From contig CAJNDS010001890.1 of assembly GCA_905221605.1 (NCBI GenBank), forward strand, positions 560,001-624,000: DNA of 64,000 nt, read 5' to 3'. Numbering within the stretch: the stretch's first letter is position 1; each line of letters opens with the position of its first letter. Of the stretch, positions 1 to 12,700 are shown one piece after another. This DNA is from Symbiodinium natans. Its lineage: Eukaryota > Sar > Dinophyceae > Suessiales > Symbiodiniaceae. Both the position numbers and the translations under genes were made by a program. The notes under the pieces are model-generated. The model did not search any database and was not told the origin of the DNA. It was given only the letters and a program-made list of their open reading frames with translations.

Positions 1-351
1 TCCCCTCTGCATGCACTCATCCCTTGACCCTAAAGTCTGTTCGTGATCTAGGGATGTTGCAACAGTCCTGAAAAGCTATGATGCACATGCAACACCACCA
101 CTCCTAATCAAGGAAGCTAACCATACTTCGGCAAAGATTTAACAACTACCATACCTTAAGAACCCAAACCTACTTTTTGGGTAGGACTCCCGTGCCCCCA
201 AAAGCAGGGGAGTGACATTCTGAGCTTTTCAGGGCTGAAGTCCTAGACTGTGACTCTCCTGCGCTTCTGGCGTCCCCCGACCCCCGCAGGTGCGGGGGAG
301 GCACATTCTAGATTCTAGAGCTTTTCATGTTCGCTATAGGCTCTATAGGGT

Positions 352-462
352 TCACCCTAAACCCTAAACCCTAAACCCTAAACCCTAAACCCTAAACCCT
401 AAACCCTAAGCCCTAAACCCTAAACCCTAAACCCTAAACCCTAAACCCTAAACCCTAAACCC
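352..462 (+). repeat. Interstitial telomeric array (CCCTAAA)n
   Basis: About 16 near-perfect copies. On the minus strand they form the TTTAGGG start of the intron that follows exon 481-538. Confidence 0.95.
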
Positions 463-480
463 TGATCCCAAGCCCAACAC

Positions 481-755
481 CCTCGGGCCCGGATCTCTCG
501 CAAGCTCCTGGGCTCTTCTGTGATGCGTGCTGCTCGCCCTGATAGCCTCGGGGTGGCATGAGCTTGTTGGCCTTGGATATGTATCTATATATATATATAT
601 ATCTATATATATATATATATATGTTTTTATTTATATTCATTTATTTATGTATTTATTGATATTCATATTTATATTTTTGTATATACTTATTTAAAGTTTA
701 TTTGTTTATTTATTTGTTCATTTATTCATAAATACTTTAAAAAATAAATAAACAT

Positions 756-791
<36 letters not shown>

Positions 792-3700
792 TATTTACAT
801 ATAGGGATGATAAAGGGGATGTAGATATTTGTAGGAAGCCTTTTAAATGGCGATGACCGGGGATAATCGGGCTCCAGTAGAAGAGTGCTAGGGTTTTGGG
901 GCGCATCACTCCTTGGCGGATGGCACATTGGTACACCCTGCCGGTCGTGATGCCTAACCGGAACTCTGACACCCTCGACAACTTCGTTTAAGCTTGGGTT
1001 GGAGTTTAGGGTCCCTAAACCCTAAACCCTAAACCCTAAACCCTAAACCCTAAATATAGGGTCTAGGGTTAGGATTTATGGGGCTTAGGATGGGGGCGGC
1101 CCTAGGGTTTAGGCTTGACATCTTGGGGCGGCCGAGCGGCGGATGTCTGCGACTTGCACCGACTCCGCAAACATCGAGGCGATGAGCTTCGCCAAAGGCT
1201 GGCTGTTACCTCATTTAGGGTTTAGGGTTTAGGGTTTAGGGTTTAGGGTTTAGGGTTTAGGGTTTAGGGTTTAGGGTTTCGCTTTCCAGGGTTTAGGGAC
1301 CCTTAACCCTGAACCCCAAACCCGAAACCCCAAACCAGCCAGGGAATCTCTGCGCCACGGCACCCGTGTTGGCACTGGTGCGAATCTCCCGGAAAAGGGC
1401 CTCCGCGCGAGACAGGGCTAAGGCCCTTACGCGAATTAGGGACGTAGGGTCTGGCGTTCGAGGGCTTAGGGTTTAGGGATGAGCGGTATGGGTTTGAGGG
1501 TTAGGGGTTGAAATAGGCGGTTCAGGGCTGAGGGAGTATCAGAGTTTAAGGTCTGAAGGCATATAGGGCTTAGGGTTTGCGGTGGAAGGGTTTTGGGGTT
1601 CAGGGCTTTAGGCTTGGGATGTTCCCCCTTATACTAACAGTCCTTCATTAGGATTATATTAGGGGGGGACAATAATCCTTAGTCAGGACTGTTAGTATAA
1701 GGGGGAACATCCCAATTTTAGACCTTCATTTTGGGGGTGGGCTTGCGGTCCAAGCGTTGTACAAGGCTCGAAGCCGGTTGAGCCAGTTGTGAGACAGATA
1801 TGGGGGGTTTCCGAGAATAGGGGTACCCTGTTGGGGGTTCCTTTAACAAGGATTATGCAATGTCTTTGTGGTATATAAGGGGTACCCCGATTTTCGGAAA
1901 TCCCCCAAGGCCCATAGGTACGTTGAAAGAAGCTGTTGACATTTTCAAATAAACTTGAACCCTAAACCTTGTGAACCCTAAACCTTGTACGCGCCACACA
2001 CTCTTAGCCTTGCAACGCATATAGACCCCAATGTAAGTATTATTCGTATACTCAAAGCCCTAGGGACATTGCAACCCGACGTGCCCACGTACTCTGACGC
2101 GTCGCCTTCATGGCTTGCTGTGCTGCCGCCTCCTGGCCAGCGGGTTTAGGGTTTAATTAGGGTTTAGGGCTTAGGGTTTAGGTTTCAGCCCCAGGCACTG
2201 CTAGAGCATGCTTGCACGAGGCCTAGGACTCTTCAAACCCTTGCATGTCCAGCATCTTAACAAAACATTCTGACAAAACACGTGCTGAAGCCGAAGCCCT
2301 TGAACCCCGCTAACCTTACTACGCTAGACTCCTGTACAGCTAACCCTAAACCCTAAGCCCTAAACCCTAAACCCCCTAAACCCCCCTAAACCCCCCTAAA
2401 CCCCCCTAAACCCCCCTAAACCCCCTAAACCCCTAAACCCATACACCTGAAGCCCGCTCTTCCGTGCCTTGTCTACCCTAAACCCGACACACAAAAGCTC
2501 AGGAAAGGATTCTCTTAAGGGACGAGACAGGGCTCATGAACGGATTCAAAAGACCAAGTGATGATGCAAAGGGATTGTTTAGGGTTTAGGGTTTGGGGTT
2601 TAGGGTTTAGGGTTGAGGGTTTAGGGTTTACATAGCCCATCTTGGTATAGGTTGGGATGTCCCCCCTTATACTAACCGTCCTTAGTAGGGATGACAGCAA
2701 CCCCTGCTTTGATCCCTAGTAAGGAATGTTAGTATAAAGGGGAACATCCCAAGGTATGGGTTTATAGTGATGTGAAGAAGGTTTGATGGAGCGAGAGGAA
2801 GAGAGAGGAAGAGAGAGAGAGAGGGAGAGGGAGAGGGAGAGGGAGAGGGAGCGAGAGAGAGAGATAGTGAGAAATTGAGTGAGAGAGAGAGAGAGAGTAA
2901 GAGAGAAAGAGGGAGACAGAGAGAGAGAGAGAGAGAGAGAATTGCAGGGTTCAGGTGTAGTTTAACTCCTGAGCTTTATACCCTGCGCCCGACAGCCCCT
3001 CGAAACCCTAGACAAAGCCCTCCCTCACCCCCCCCTCCCTACCCTAAACCCTTTATCCTCAACCCTAAACCCTGAACCCCAACGAGCGCCTTTGCCCGAG
3101 ACAGGGTCTCGGCAGCAGCTTCAAACTGAGGTAGCGGGCGCTCGCGCCTCGGTTCGCTGGTGTTTCGGGTCTCTAGGCGTATAGAGAAAGGTTCAGGGTT
3201 TAGGGTTTAGGTTTTGGGGTTTAGGTTTTGGGTTTCGGGTTGGGGTTTAGTGGGGTCTAGGGTTGAGTCTGTACCTAGACTCCCGTCTACACGAAGAAAT
3301 CGCTCTGTAGGCACTTGGGGTAAAGAACAAAGGGCTCGGCGTTGGAGAGGTGAACTCAGATTATAATCCTACATGTCTCAAGAAGCCTAGGGGATAGGAT
3401 GAGGGGGACCCTTGGGGATGTAGACCCTCTCAAGAAGGTCCCTGTTTAAGAGGGTTCAGAACGGTTCCCTTCTAAGGGTCTCCCTGATCCTACCTCGGAG
3501 AAGCGTTGTCTGCACCAAGCCCCCAAATAGACGTAACGCAAAGAGCTGACCAAAGAAGTATACCTTGAATAAGCCTGAACTAATTCCGTCCTGTAAGCCC
3601 CAGTTACAAGGCTTATAGGGCTCAGGAAGAGGAAGGGTTTTATAGGGTTTAAAGGGCTTTCTCGTGTTTGCATTTCCCGAGGCGCCGAACTCGTCCCTTG

Positions 3701-6700
3701 CCCTGCACATACTGCCAGTACGCCAGGTTCGGGAGTGAGAGCCTCACCTGGTTCGGTTCTAGGGTGCGGGAATGAGACCACCCCAACACAAAACAAGCCC
3801 GAAGCCCCATAACCCTTCAACCTGCGCCCACCAAACACCCTAAAACCCTAAACCCTAAAACCCTCAAAGTCTCAAGAAGTAAATTCGGGGAGTGGAGAAG
3901 GGGGGGGGGGGGTGGGTATCATGTAACCAAGACCTTGTCAAGCCCGTCAAGCCCAAATATCAGAAACCCCCGCCCTAAGCCCTAAACCCTACAACCCTAA
4001 ACCCTAAACTTATCCTAAACCCTAAACCCTAAACCCTAAACCCTAAACCCTATACCCTATACCCTATACCCTATACCCTAAACCCACCCTAAAAGGATCT
4101 TGACAAGAGTGACCCAGAGGCCCTCAAGCCCTACACTACGAAGGTTTCTCGGGCTTTGTGCTTAGCATGTTTCCCTAAGGGTCCATGTACCCAAATAAAT
4201 AAAATATTGGGCCTTAATGTGCTTCCTACATAGGGATTTTGGGGCCCAAGTATATAATAATGAGGCACATGGACCCTTAGGGTTTCTTCAGGGTTCAGGA
4301 CTTGTTCAGGTTTTGGGGGCATCATTGGCATTTAGGGCGTCTATAAGGCTTTGCTTTTTTGTTCTTTTAAGGGTGCAGGCTGGGGTGGTGTAGGGTTGAG
4401 TGCTTACATAGGCTATGGGGTTTAGAGCGCAAGCCCTCAACCCCAACTGCTGCAGGGGAAACAAACCCCGAAGCCCTTAACCCTAAAGCCCAAAAAAACC
4501 CGAAGTTTCGGGTTTTTGGGGTTTAGGGTAAACACCGAAACCCAACAAATAACCAGAAGCCCTTAACCCTCTCCATGCTGGCCTCTGTCCCCAGATCCGT
4601 GCTCAACACCTCGGATGGGCTGCTCCCCTAAACCCTAAGCCCTAAACCCCAAACCCCAGAACCCCGTTGGGGATCTTGGTGCTCAAGGCGGAAGGTTCAG
4701 GGTCAAGGGTTTAGGGCCCAAGGTTTAGGGTTTAGGGTCAAAGGCTTCATTAGTTTCGGGGTTCAGGGTTTAGGGTTTGGGGTTTAAGGTTCGGGTTTGG
4801 GGTTTCAGGTTTCGCGATGCGAAGGTCGGCGTCAGGCCCATCAAACCCGACATCTCGACGTCCTCAGGCATAGGGCTTATTCAGTTTTCGGGGATTCATA
4901 GGGTTTATACTTAATAGGGTTTAGGGCTAGGATGTGTTTTACACGGTTTGCAGGGTTTCTGCGCTTCATACGGTGTTTACGTTTTATGCGGCTTATAGCG
5001 CTTAAAACCCTAAACCCTAAACCCTAAACCCTAAACCCTAAACTGCAGATCATAAGGTTTAACATGGGGTTTAAAGGGTTTAGAATTTGGGCTCGTCAGG
5101 CCGGAGCACTTTAAAGTCCAGGGTGACGTTCCGCCTTCCGAGGAGGACCGGGAGCTTCTCCAGCCTTCAGACCCAGGCCAAGGGCAAGGATTTAGGGATT
5201 TCAGGCTAAGGGTTTAGGGTTTAAGGGTTTAGTTGTTTTCTTATTTGTTATTCATTTTTAAATTTTGTGGGGGGGGGGCAGCAAAGTTGAAAGACTTTAG
5301 GGTTCAGGGTTGAAGGGCTTAGGATGTTGAAGCCTTCTAGGCTTAGGGCTTCTACGCGCCTGTGCATCTTTGCCTGACAGCTGGGATACTACACCTTGCC
5401 ATGATCTCAACCCGTGACCTGACTGCCAAGAAGCTCAGTCGAAGGTTCGTCGCTTTACGTTCAGGGTATACTAGTCGTGACTGTGCTTCGGCACTCACTT
5501 AATATGTTCTAACTTTTTCTACCTTGCAAGAAGCCTAATCAACCCCAAATCTAAGGATCTAAAGTTGCAGTGAGTTGAGAACTACGGGAAAAGTGCTTCG
5601 GATGTAGCGATTGGGGCTTTGCATCGGGTGCCCCAAGACTTTTTGCTCTCACACTCAAAAGCTCGAGATGGAGCATGCGACAGAAGCACCCATGCAACCA
5701 TCAGCTCCCTCAGCTTTGAAAGAAAGAAGGTTTAGGAATTAGGGTTCTGGTTTAGGGTTTAGGGCTTAGGGCTTAGGGTTTAGGTTAGGGTTAGGGCTCA
5801 GGTCAGGCTTTAGGGTTTAGGAACGTGGAGTGCAGTTTTCTGGCCCACTTTCGCAGCCAAGGAGCAGCTTCTCCGTGTAGTTTACGGTGCCCTCCTGCAG
5901 CGTGCGATCCGAAAGGGAATCCCTTGTTGAGGGGTTCTGGCAGCCTAAGCTCATAGACCATAAACCCATGAAGCCACAAACTTAAACCCTAACTAAACAT
6001 CCCGTAAACCTCAACCCCGTGAATCCTTAAACCCATGCAAACCCCAAACCCTGAACCCTAAACGCCCACTAGGCCTCTAAACCCCTTAGCAGTAAGTCAG
6101 ATGCTCTGGGTCGCATTGCACGAAGCGGCAGGGTCGTCGCATAGTCGAAAGTCCCTCTTTCGGCTACAAGGTGTTCACTTGAACCCTAAACCGTATCAAC
6201 CCTACAACCCACAACCCACAACCCAAAACCCAAAACCCTAAACCTTCTACTGAGCTTGGGTCCTTGAACTGATGGGGAGCGATTATTGTTGGAAGTTGAA
6301 GCTGCGCGACGGACGTCACAGGCTACGTTGGGGCCTTTAGGGTTTAGGGTTAAGGGTTAAGGGTTTAGGGTTTAGGGTTTGGGGATTAGGGTTTAGGGCT
6401 TGGTTTGGGCGCAATTGCGCACGGCGCGTGCAAGCAACAGCCTGAAAGTAAGCGGATGTGGGCACTCAAACCAGTGCACGTTCACAAGTTACAGGATTTG
6501 TTTGAAGGTGCTCAGTTCATCTCAGTTCTAGGGCGTAGGCCTAGTGAGCGTTTGGATTCGAAACGTGGAGGGTTTCGCGGGATTGGAGGTCCCAGATACA
6601 TCCAGGAAAAGAACAAGGCAGTTATGTGTCTCTCTGTCGCGAACAAATAGGGAGTGAAGCCAGTGAAGCCACAAAAAACAAGGATATCAGGAACCATTGG

Positions 6701-9700
6701 GGGTCTAAGAAAAAAGTATATAAGAGGTATACAAGGGGTCCGTAGCCCATAATTAGGACGATGCAAATATTTTAAGAGGCGTGGGTGGGGGGGCGAGGGG
6801 TCCTAGACTAGGGGAGGTCCCCCGCCACGCCTGCCCAGCCGAGAGAAGGACATCTTCCTTCGTGGCAGCCTGCACTGCCCGTCCTGGAGCTAGATTCCAA
6901 ACTTCCTGCACCCTCGGAACCTAAACCCTAAACCCTAAACCTCTTGACCAGGGGTGTGCTTCTATCTTCGGCCGCGATGTACACGAGAAGCTTTACAGGC
7001 TCAGGGGTTCAGAGGTGCCTGTAACCCCATATACAGCAAGCCCCCAGACAGCCCTGATAGTTCCAACTGCTGCCAACACGAAAGCCCCCAAACAGCTGAT
7101 ACTCTGAGTCACACTAAACCCTAAGCCCTAAATTTGAAGCCCCGAAAACAAAATGGACACTGGGGACGATGGCTCCCTGTACTAGAAAATTTCTTTAATA
7201 TATAAGGCCCCTTTTTGCACACCTAAACTTTAGAATATTGGAAACTGACATATTCTATAACCTACAACTTTTGTATTGGCATGTTCTTGAAATCTTATGG
7301 TTATGGTTATTGATCTTTCTAGTCTTTTATCTATTAACATGCGCTCACTGTACTCTCTTAAAGTGCCATGTAGGTGGACACAAGATACCTAGCTCGCTAA
7401 TTCCTCAGAAGAAGAAAGAGGATCACATTGCATGATCTTTGGGACACAAAAGAAGCCCGTAAAACTTTAGGACGATCAACCACTAAGCAGTAGCATGTTG
7501 AGCTTGAACCCCAATCCCTACTCCCTCCCCCCGCCCCCGCCCCCCCCCCCGCCCCCCCCCCCCCCCCCCCCCCCCCCGCCCGCCCCCCCCCCCCCCTTCG
7601 CCGCCCCCCCCGCCCCACCCCCCCCCCCCCCTCCCACCCCCCCTCCCCCCCCCGCCCCCCCCCCCCCCCACCCCCCCCCCCCCCCCCCACCCCCCCCCCC
7701 CCCAAAAAAAAAAAGAAAACGAAATAAAAAACAAATCTCCGAAAGTCCTAAACCCTAAACGCCAAGCATCGGCTGGCCGTTTCAGCTCGGCGGCCCTGCG
7801 AGAGGGCTTATAGCGCACATCGCCCTGTTGGGTCTAGGGTTTGGGGTTTAGGGTTTGGGGTTTGGGGCTTAGGGTTTAGGGTTTGTGTTTCGGGATTAGG
7901 GTTTGGAGTTTTGGTTTTAGGGTTTGGGGTTTTAGGGTTCTGGGCCAAAAGGCAAGAGACACGCCCAGTTTTCCAGGTTAATTTCAAACGTTTTGCTTTG
8001 GGCCTCTAACCTGTTTACTCTCGGTTGGCTCAGGGTCTGTCGACACCTAAAGACGAAACAAACCGAAGGCCGCAGCGGTTGAAAGTTGCAGCTTCTTTGT
8101 ACAGGCTTTTTCGGCCCAAACCCGAAAACCGAAACCCTAAACCGCCTTGGGCTATAAAGGGCTTAGGAGCGCTTCGTGTGTTCTCAGGCTTCAGAATGTC
8201 CCCCCCCGCCCGCCCCCCCACCCCCCGCCATCGCTTCGGCCTCAGACGCCCAAACAGCCCCAATTCATGGGAAGGGTCTTGGTTTCGGGAGCTTCCGGTG
8301 TTTTGGGGGTGTGTAGGATTTAGAGGCTTCATGAACTTTCTCGACTTTGGGGCCTCAGCACCCCTGGCCCCCTCCCCACTTCGACTCCCGAAAAATGCCC
8401 TCAGTTTCCCCTCGACATATGAGCAATTCAATAATTCCCTAAACCCTAAACCCTGGTAGCCCTAAACCCTAAACCCTAAACCCTAAACCCTAAACCCTAA
8501 ACCCTAAACCCTAAACCCCCAATATGGGCCCGAGCCTGCGCAGCAGGCCACAGGGTGAAGCTGCTGAAGGGCCACGCCACTACCTCAAGGACGGGCGGGG
8601 GATTCGGGTTTAGGGTTTCGGGTTTCGGGTTTAGGGTTCAGGGTTCAGGGTTCAGGGTTTAGGGTTTAGGGTTTAGGGTTTAGGGTTTAGTCAAGCGTTT
8701 TGGTGGCTCTAAGGTTTGAGGGCTCCAGGGCTTGTGAGGGAAAGGTGGGGGGTTACAAGTAAGCCCTAAACCCCAAACCCAAAAAAAAACAAGTAAACAT
8801 ATGCCCTAAACCTTATAAGCAGAATCTCTAGAAGCCCTAAACCCTAGTAGCCCTAAACCCTAAACCTTAAATCCTACATTATAAAGCCTAAGCCCTGAAC
8901 CCTAAACCCTGAACCCCAATCGCAATCAGGTCCAAGAGGCGACCAAGGCCCAGATCAGAAGCAACCCGCCAAAGCGGCCCGATCCTGGCGGAGAGTTGTG
9001 CTTCAAAGGCTCGGTGGGGTTTAGGGTGTGGGGTTTAGAGTTTGGGGTTTGGGTTTTAGGGTTTGGGGCTTAGGGTTTTGGGGTTCAGGGTTTCGGGTTA
9101 CCAAAACAAGTGAGACGAATTTGAGGGCCCCAAGGTGCCTCTAGATCTAAGGATTGCAGCGAGGGGGGGAAGCCTAAGCAAAACCCTGGCTAGACCATAC
9201 CGCCCCCAGGCGGGAAAACAAAAAAAAAAACCAAAGTGCTCCACACACCGAGGCACCCGCACCTAACTCTGAGAACTTCTCTGTGGACATTCAGCCCTAA
9301 ATCCCAAAAGCCCTACAGCCTCCCTGACATTGTTGAGAAGCCTTGGCGCCACTCAAACCCTAAACCTAAGGCACCAAATCCCCCACCAAAAAAAAACTGA
9401 AACGCCGAAGCCGGTATGGAGAGTTTTGGGGGTGGAATCCGAACCCCTGCACTGACACGTCCCAAAACACATTCAAACCCTATGAAGTTTACACACACGA
9501 AAGTCCTTGAAACACAAAACTATCAAACTCTATCATCCCTGAACCTCAAACCCTAAACCTGAAAAGCCCTGAGGGCCTGCGTTTGGTCGTTCCGGTTTGT
9601 GCTTCATGGCTCTTCAAGGTTACCAGCAAGAAGGCCGAGTGCTTAGCATGTTTAGGGGTGAAACAGGGTTTAGGGCTGTAGATTTAAGGATTTAGGGGTT

Positions 9701-12700
9701 TAGGCAGGGGGGGTGCAGGCGGTTGAGGGTTTAGGGTTGCAGAGGCATATCAAGGGTCTTAGCCTTTCTTGGCTGAGTTTAGGGATGTAGGATGAGCCTA
9801 TGCAAGAACACACATCCAGGCGCTGTGTGAAATGTGTCTGACTACTTTTTCTTCTACAGCCGATATGCAGCAGGGAAGCGGCGCGGACGGCCGCAGCCAT
9901 GCTACTGCAGTTTACCACCCACGGAAGCCCCAACCCAAACCCCTGAGTGTCGGATGAACGATTCGCATCGCGGGCGGCGGGAGGGGGGTGGGGGGGGGAG
10001 GGGAATGCGGTGTTGTTCACATGAATCAGAACCCTCAACAAAAACAAACAAGCGAAGGTTCTGGAGACCATCTTGACCATCTTGACCCAAAAGAGCAACT
10101 GTCCCTGAGGGTCCATGTGCCTCAAGAGAGCAGACTTGGGTCTTAAAGTCCTTCCTATATAGGGACTTTTGGGGCCCAAGTATAGAATAAGGTACATCCC
10201 TAAACCCTAAACCCTAAACCCTAAACCCTAAACCCTAAACCCTAAACCCTAAACCCTAAACCCTAAACCCTAAACCTAAACCCTAAACCCTAAACCCTAA
10301 ACCCTAAACCCTATAATCATCAGGTACATGGACCCTTGGGGTATAGGACCGAGCCATCCTGTAAACAAAGCCCGTTGGAAGGATGTCTCAGTGCTTTAGA
10401 CTGGACCTCATTGACTTGAACGCCTCTTGTGGCTTAGGGTCTTGCCCTAAGGGTTTAGGGTTAAGGGTTATTAGGGTTTAGGGTTTAGGGTTTAGGGTTT
10501 AGGGTTTAGGGTTTAGGGTTTAGGGTTTAGGGTTTAGGGTTTAGGGTTTAGGGTTTAGGGTTTAGGGTTTAGGGATGTACCTTACTAATATATACTTGGG
10601 CCCCACAGTCCCTATATAGGAAGTGGGGAGTACTTTGAGGCCCATGTATTCCCTATTTAGGTACATGGACCCTTTAGGGCTTAGGTTGCCCAGTAGCCTA
10701 GGATTTCAAAGGGTGTTTTTTTTGCTTAAAGGGGCTTCTACGGGAACCTAAGCCCCTCCAACAAGGGAACAAGTCGGGGAAACCATAAACCCTGAACCCT
10801 AAACCCTAAACCCTAAACCCTATTCAGGTACATGGACCCTTAGGGTTAGGCTTATGATCTCCAGATGCCGCGCACCCTTTGGCGTAGTACTTGCCGATGT
10901 CGACGATGGTGTCTCCGAACGACTGTCAGCAAGGCTTTAAGAGCCCACAAAACCCTAAACCCGAAACCCTAAAACCCTAAACCCTAGACCCTTAACCCTA
11001 AGCCCTAAACCCTAAACCCGAAACCCTAAAACCCTAAACCCTAGACCCTTAACCCAAAGCCCTAAGCACTAAACCCTACCTGAAGACTATGTAGCTCCTT
11101 TTTGGGTTACTTCTAGGGGAGATTCTAGAACAGCACCGCCAACATGGTACTTCATAGTAGCCTCCAGGTAAACTCTAAAACCCTAAACCATAAAACAAGG
11201 GCTGAGGATCATGGAGCAGCTATATCACGTTGGGTTTCGTGCGGGCTTTAGGGATTCAAAGATCGGGTGTTTCAGTCTTCTTCATGGTCTAACCCGAAAC
11301 CCTAAAAGCGTTGAACTTTTTACCGGGGGAGGGGGGGGGGGGGGGGCGGCTGCGTCCTTAAAGGCTTGTAATCTGAGATCCAACAACCCTACACCTTCTA
11401 AACCCTAAACCCTAAGAAGGGTTTGGGGGTTGCATTGACTGTCAGGGAGATATAGTGATATAGTTGCATGCGGCAAATGGTCCCTAAGGCCCGAACAGCT
11501 GCAAGGCCCCGGCATCGCGAACGTGATTCACCCCAAAGAAGTTCCAGAAACAAAGTTGGAGGACCCTGTGGCGGATCTCGTATAATCCCAAAACACTAAA
11601 CCTACACAGAACTTGGAACCCTAGCAAAAACTGTAACTTTTGCTGCTTCCTATAGGAATTAAAGTGCCCAACATGAAATATTATTCCCAAGTATCCCTAA
11701 GAAACCCTAGACCCGTTCGGGCCTTCTGCGCGGCTTTCACTTGCTCGGCGGTGATGTCGTCCGAGTTGGTTCTCGGATACAGACGCTGCAGGTTTCGGGC
11801 TCAGGGTTAAGGGTTTAGGGTTTAGGGTTTCGTGCTCAGGGTTGTTGAGAAGTGGATTTTGGGTTTCGCTTTTTTTGGGGTTAGGGTGTGGGTTGAGGGC
11901 TTATCGGGCTGAGAGTTGTTTAAGGCCATCCCTGCAGCACTAAACAGTTGAGGTTTGCAGCTATACGGCCCTAAGCTACTAAACCCCCCTAAACCTACAC
12001 CCAAGACGGTCTCATAGGTTCGAGACTGCAGCATGAAGACTTTCCCTAAAGCTTAAGCCGCCCTAAACCCTCCTCTGAAACACTAATCCCTGCCTTTGTA
12101 TTGTAAACAGCCCAGAAGCTCCCTGGAAAAGCCGGAAGCCTTCGGCCACCTCTGCCCTAAGCGCGGCACTGGTTGCTGTGGTTCTTGTACCTAGCCGGGT
12201 GTGGGTTTCGGGTTTAGGGTTTACAGGGTTTGGGGGTTTAGAGTTTATAGGGTTTTAATTACAAGGTTTGGGGGTTTGGAGTTTAGGGTTAGAGCTTATA
12301 AGGGGTGTGGGGTAAGGTGTTAGACGGTTTGTAGGCTCTTCGCGCACGAAAAGGGCCATGATGCACCCATGTTCGCCCGTGTCACAGAAGAACCCATGCG
12401 TGGTTGATATAGTGGACGCGAAGGAAGGAAGCCGCAAGAAGCCATTCGTGTTGAGGATGTATATATAGGGGACCTGTAGGGTTTAGGGTTTAGGGTTTAG
12501 GGTTTAGGGTTTGGGGTTTGGGGTTTAGGGTTTAGGGCTTAGGCTTCAGGCTTCAGGCTTGACGGAAGCCCCCAAACCAACTTTAAACTCTAAACCCAAG
12601 CCCCGACGGCGCACGGGGTAGAGGCAAAGTGGAAGTTGATACCTGGTCAAACAGGTTTAGGGTTTATCTAGGTTGTTAATGGGTCTACCGGGTCTTTACT

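Noticed and set aside
6405-6650. Plus-strand 81-codon open frame
   Set aside because: Low GC3 and no splice support. It overlaps a minus-strand micro-exon candidate at 6423-6441.
7397-7818. Poly-Gly and poly-Pro open frames
   Set aside because: They are translations of the poly-C tract in different frames, with no start context or splice support.
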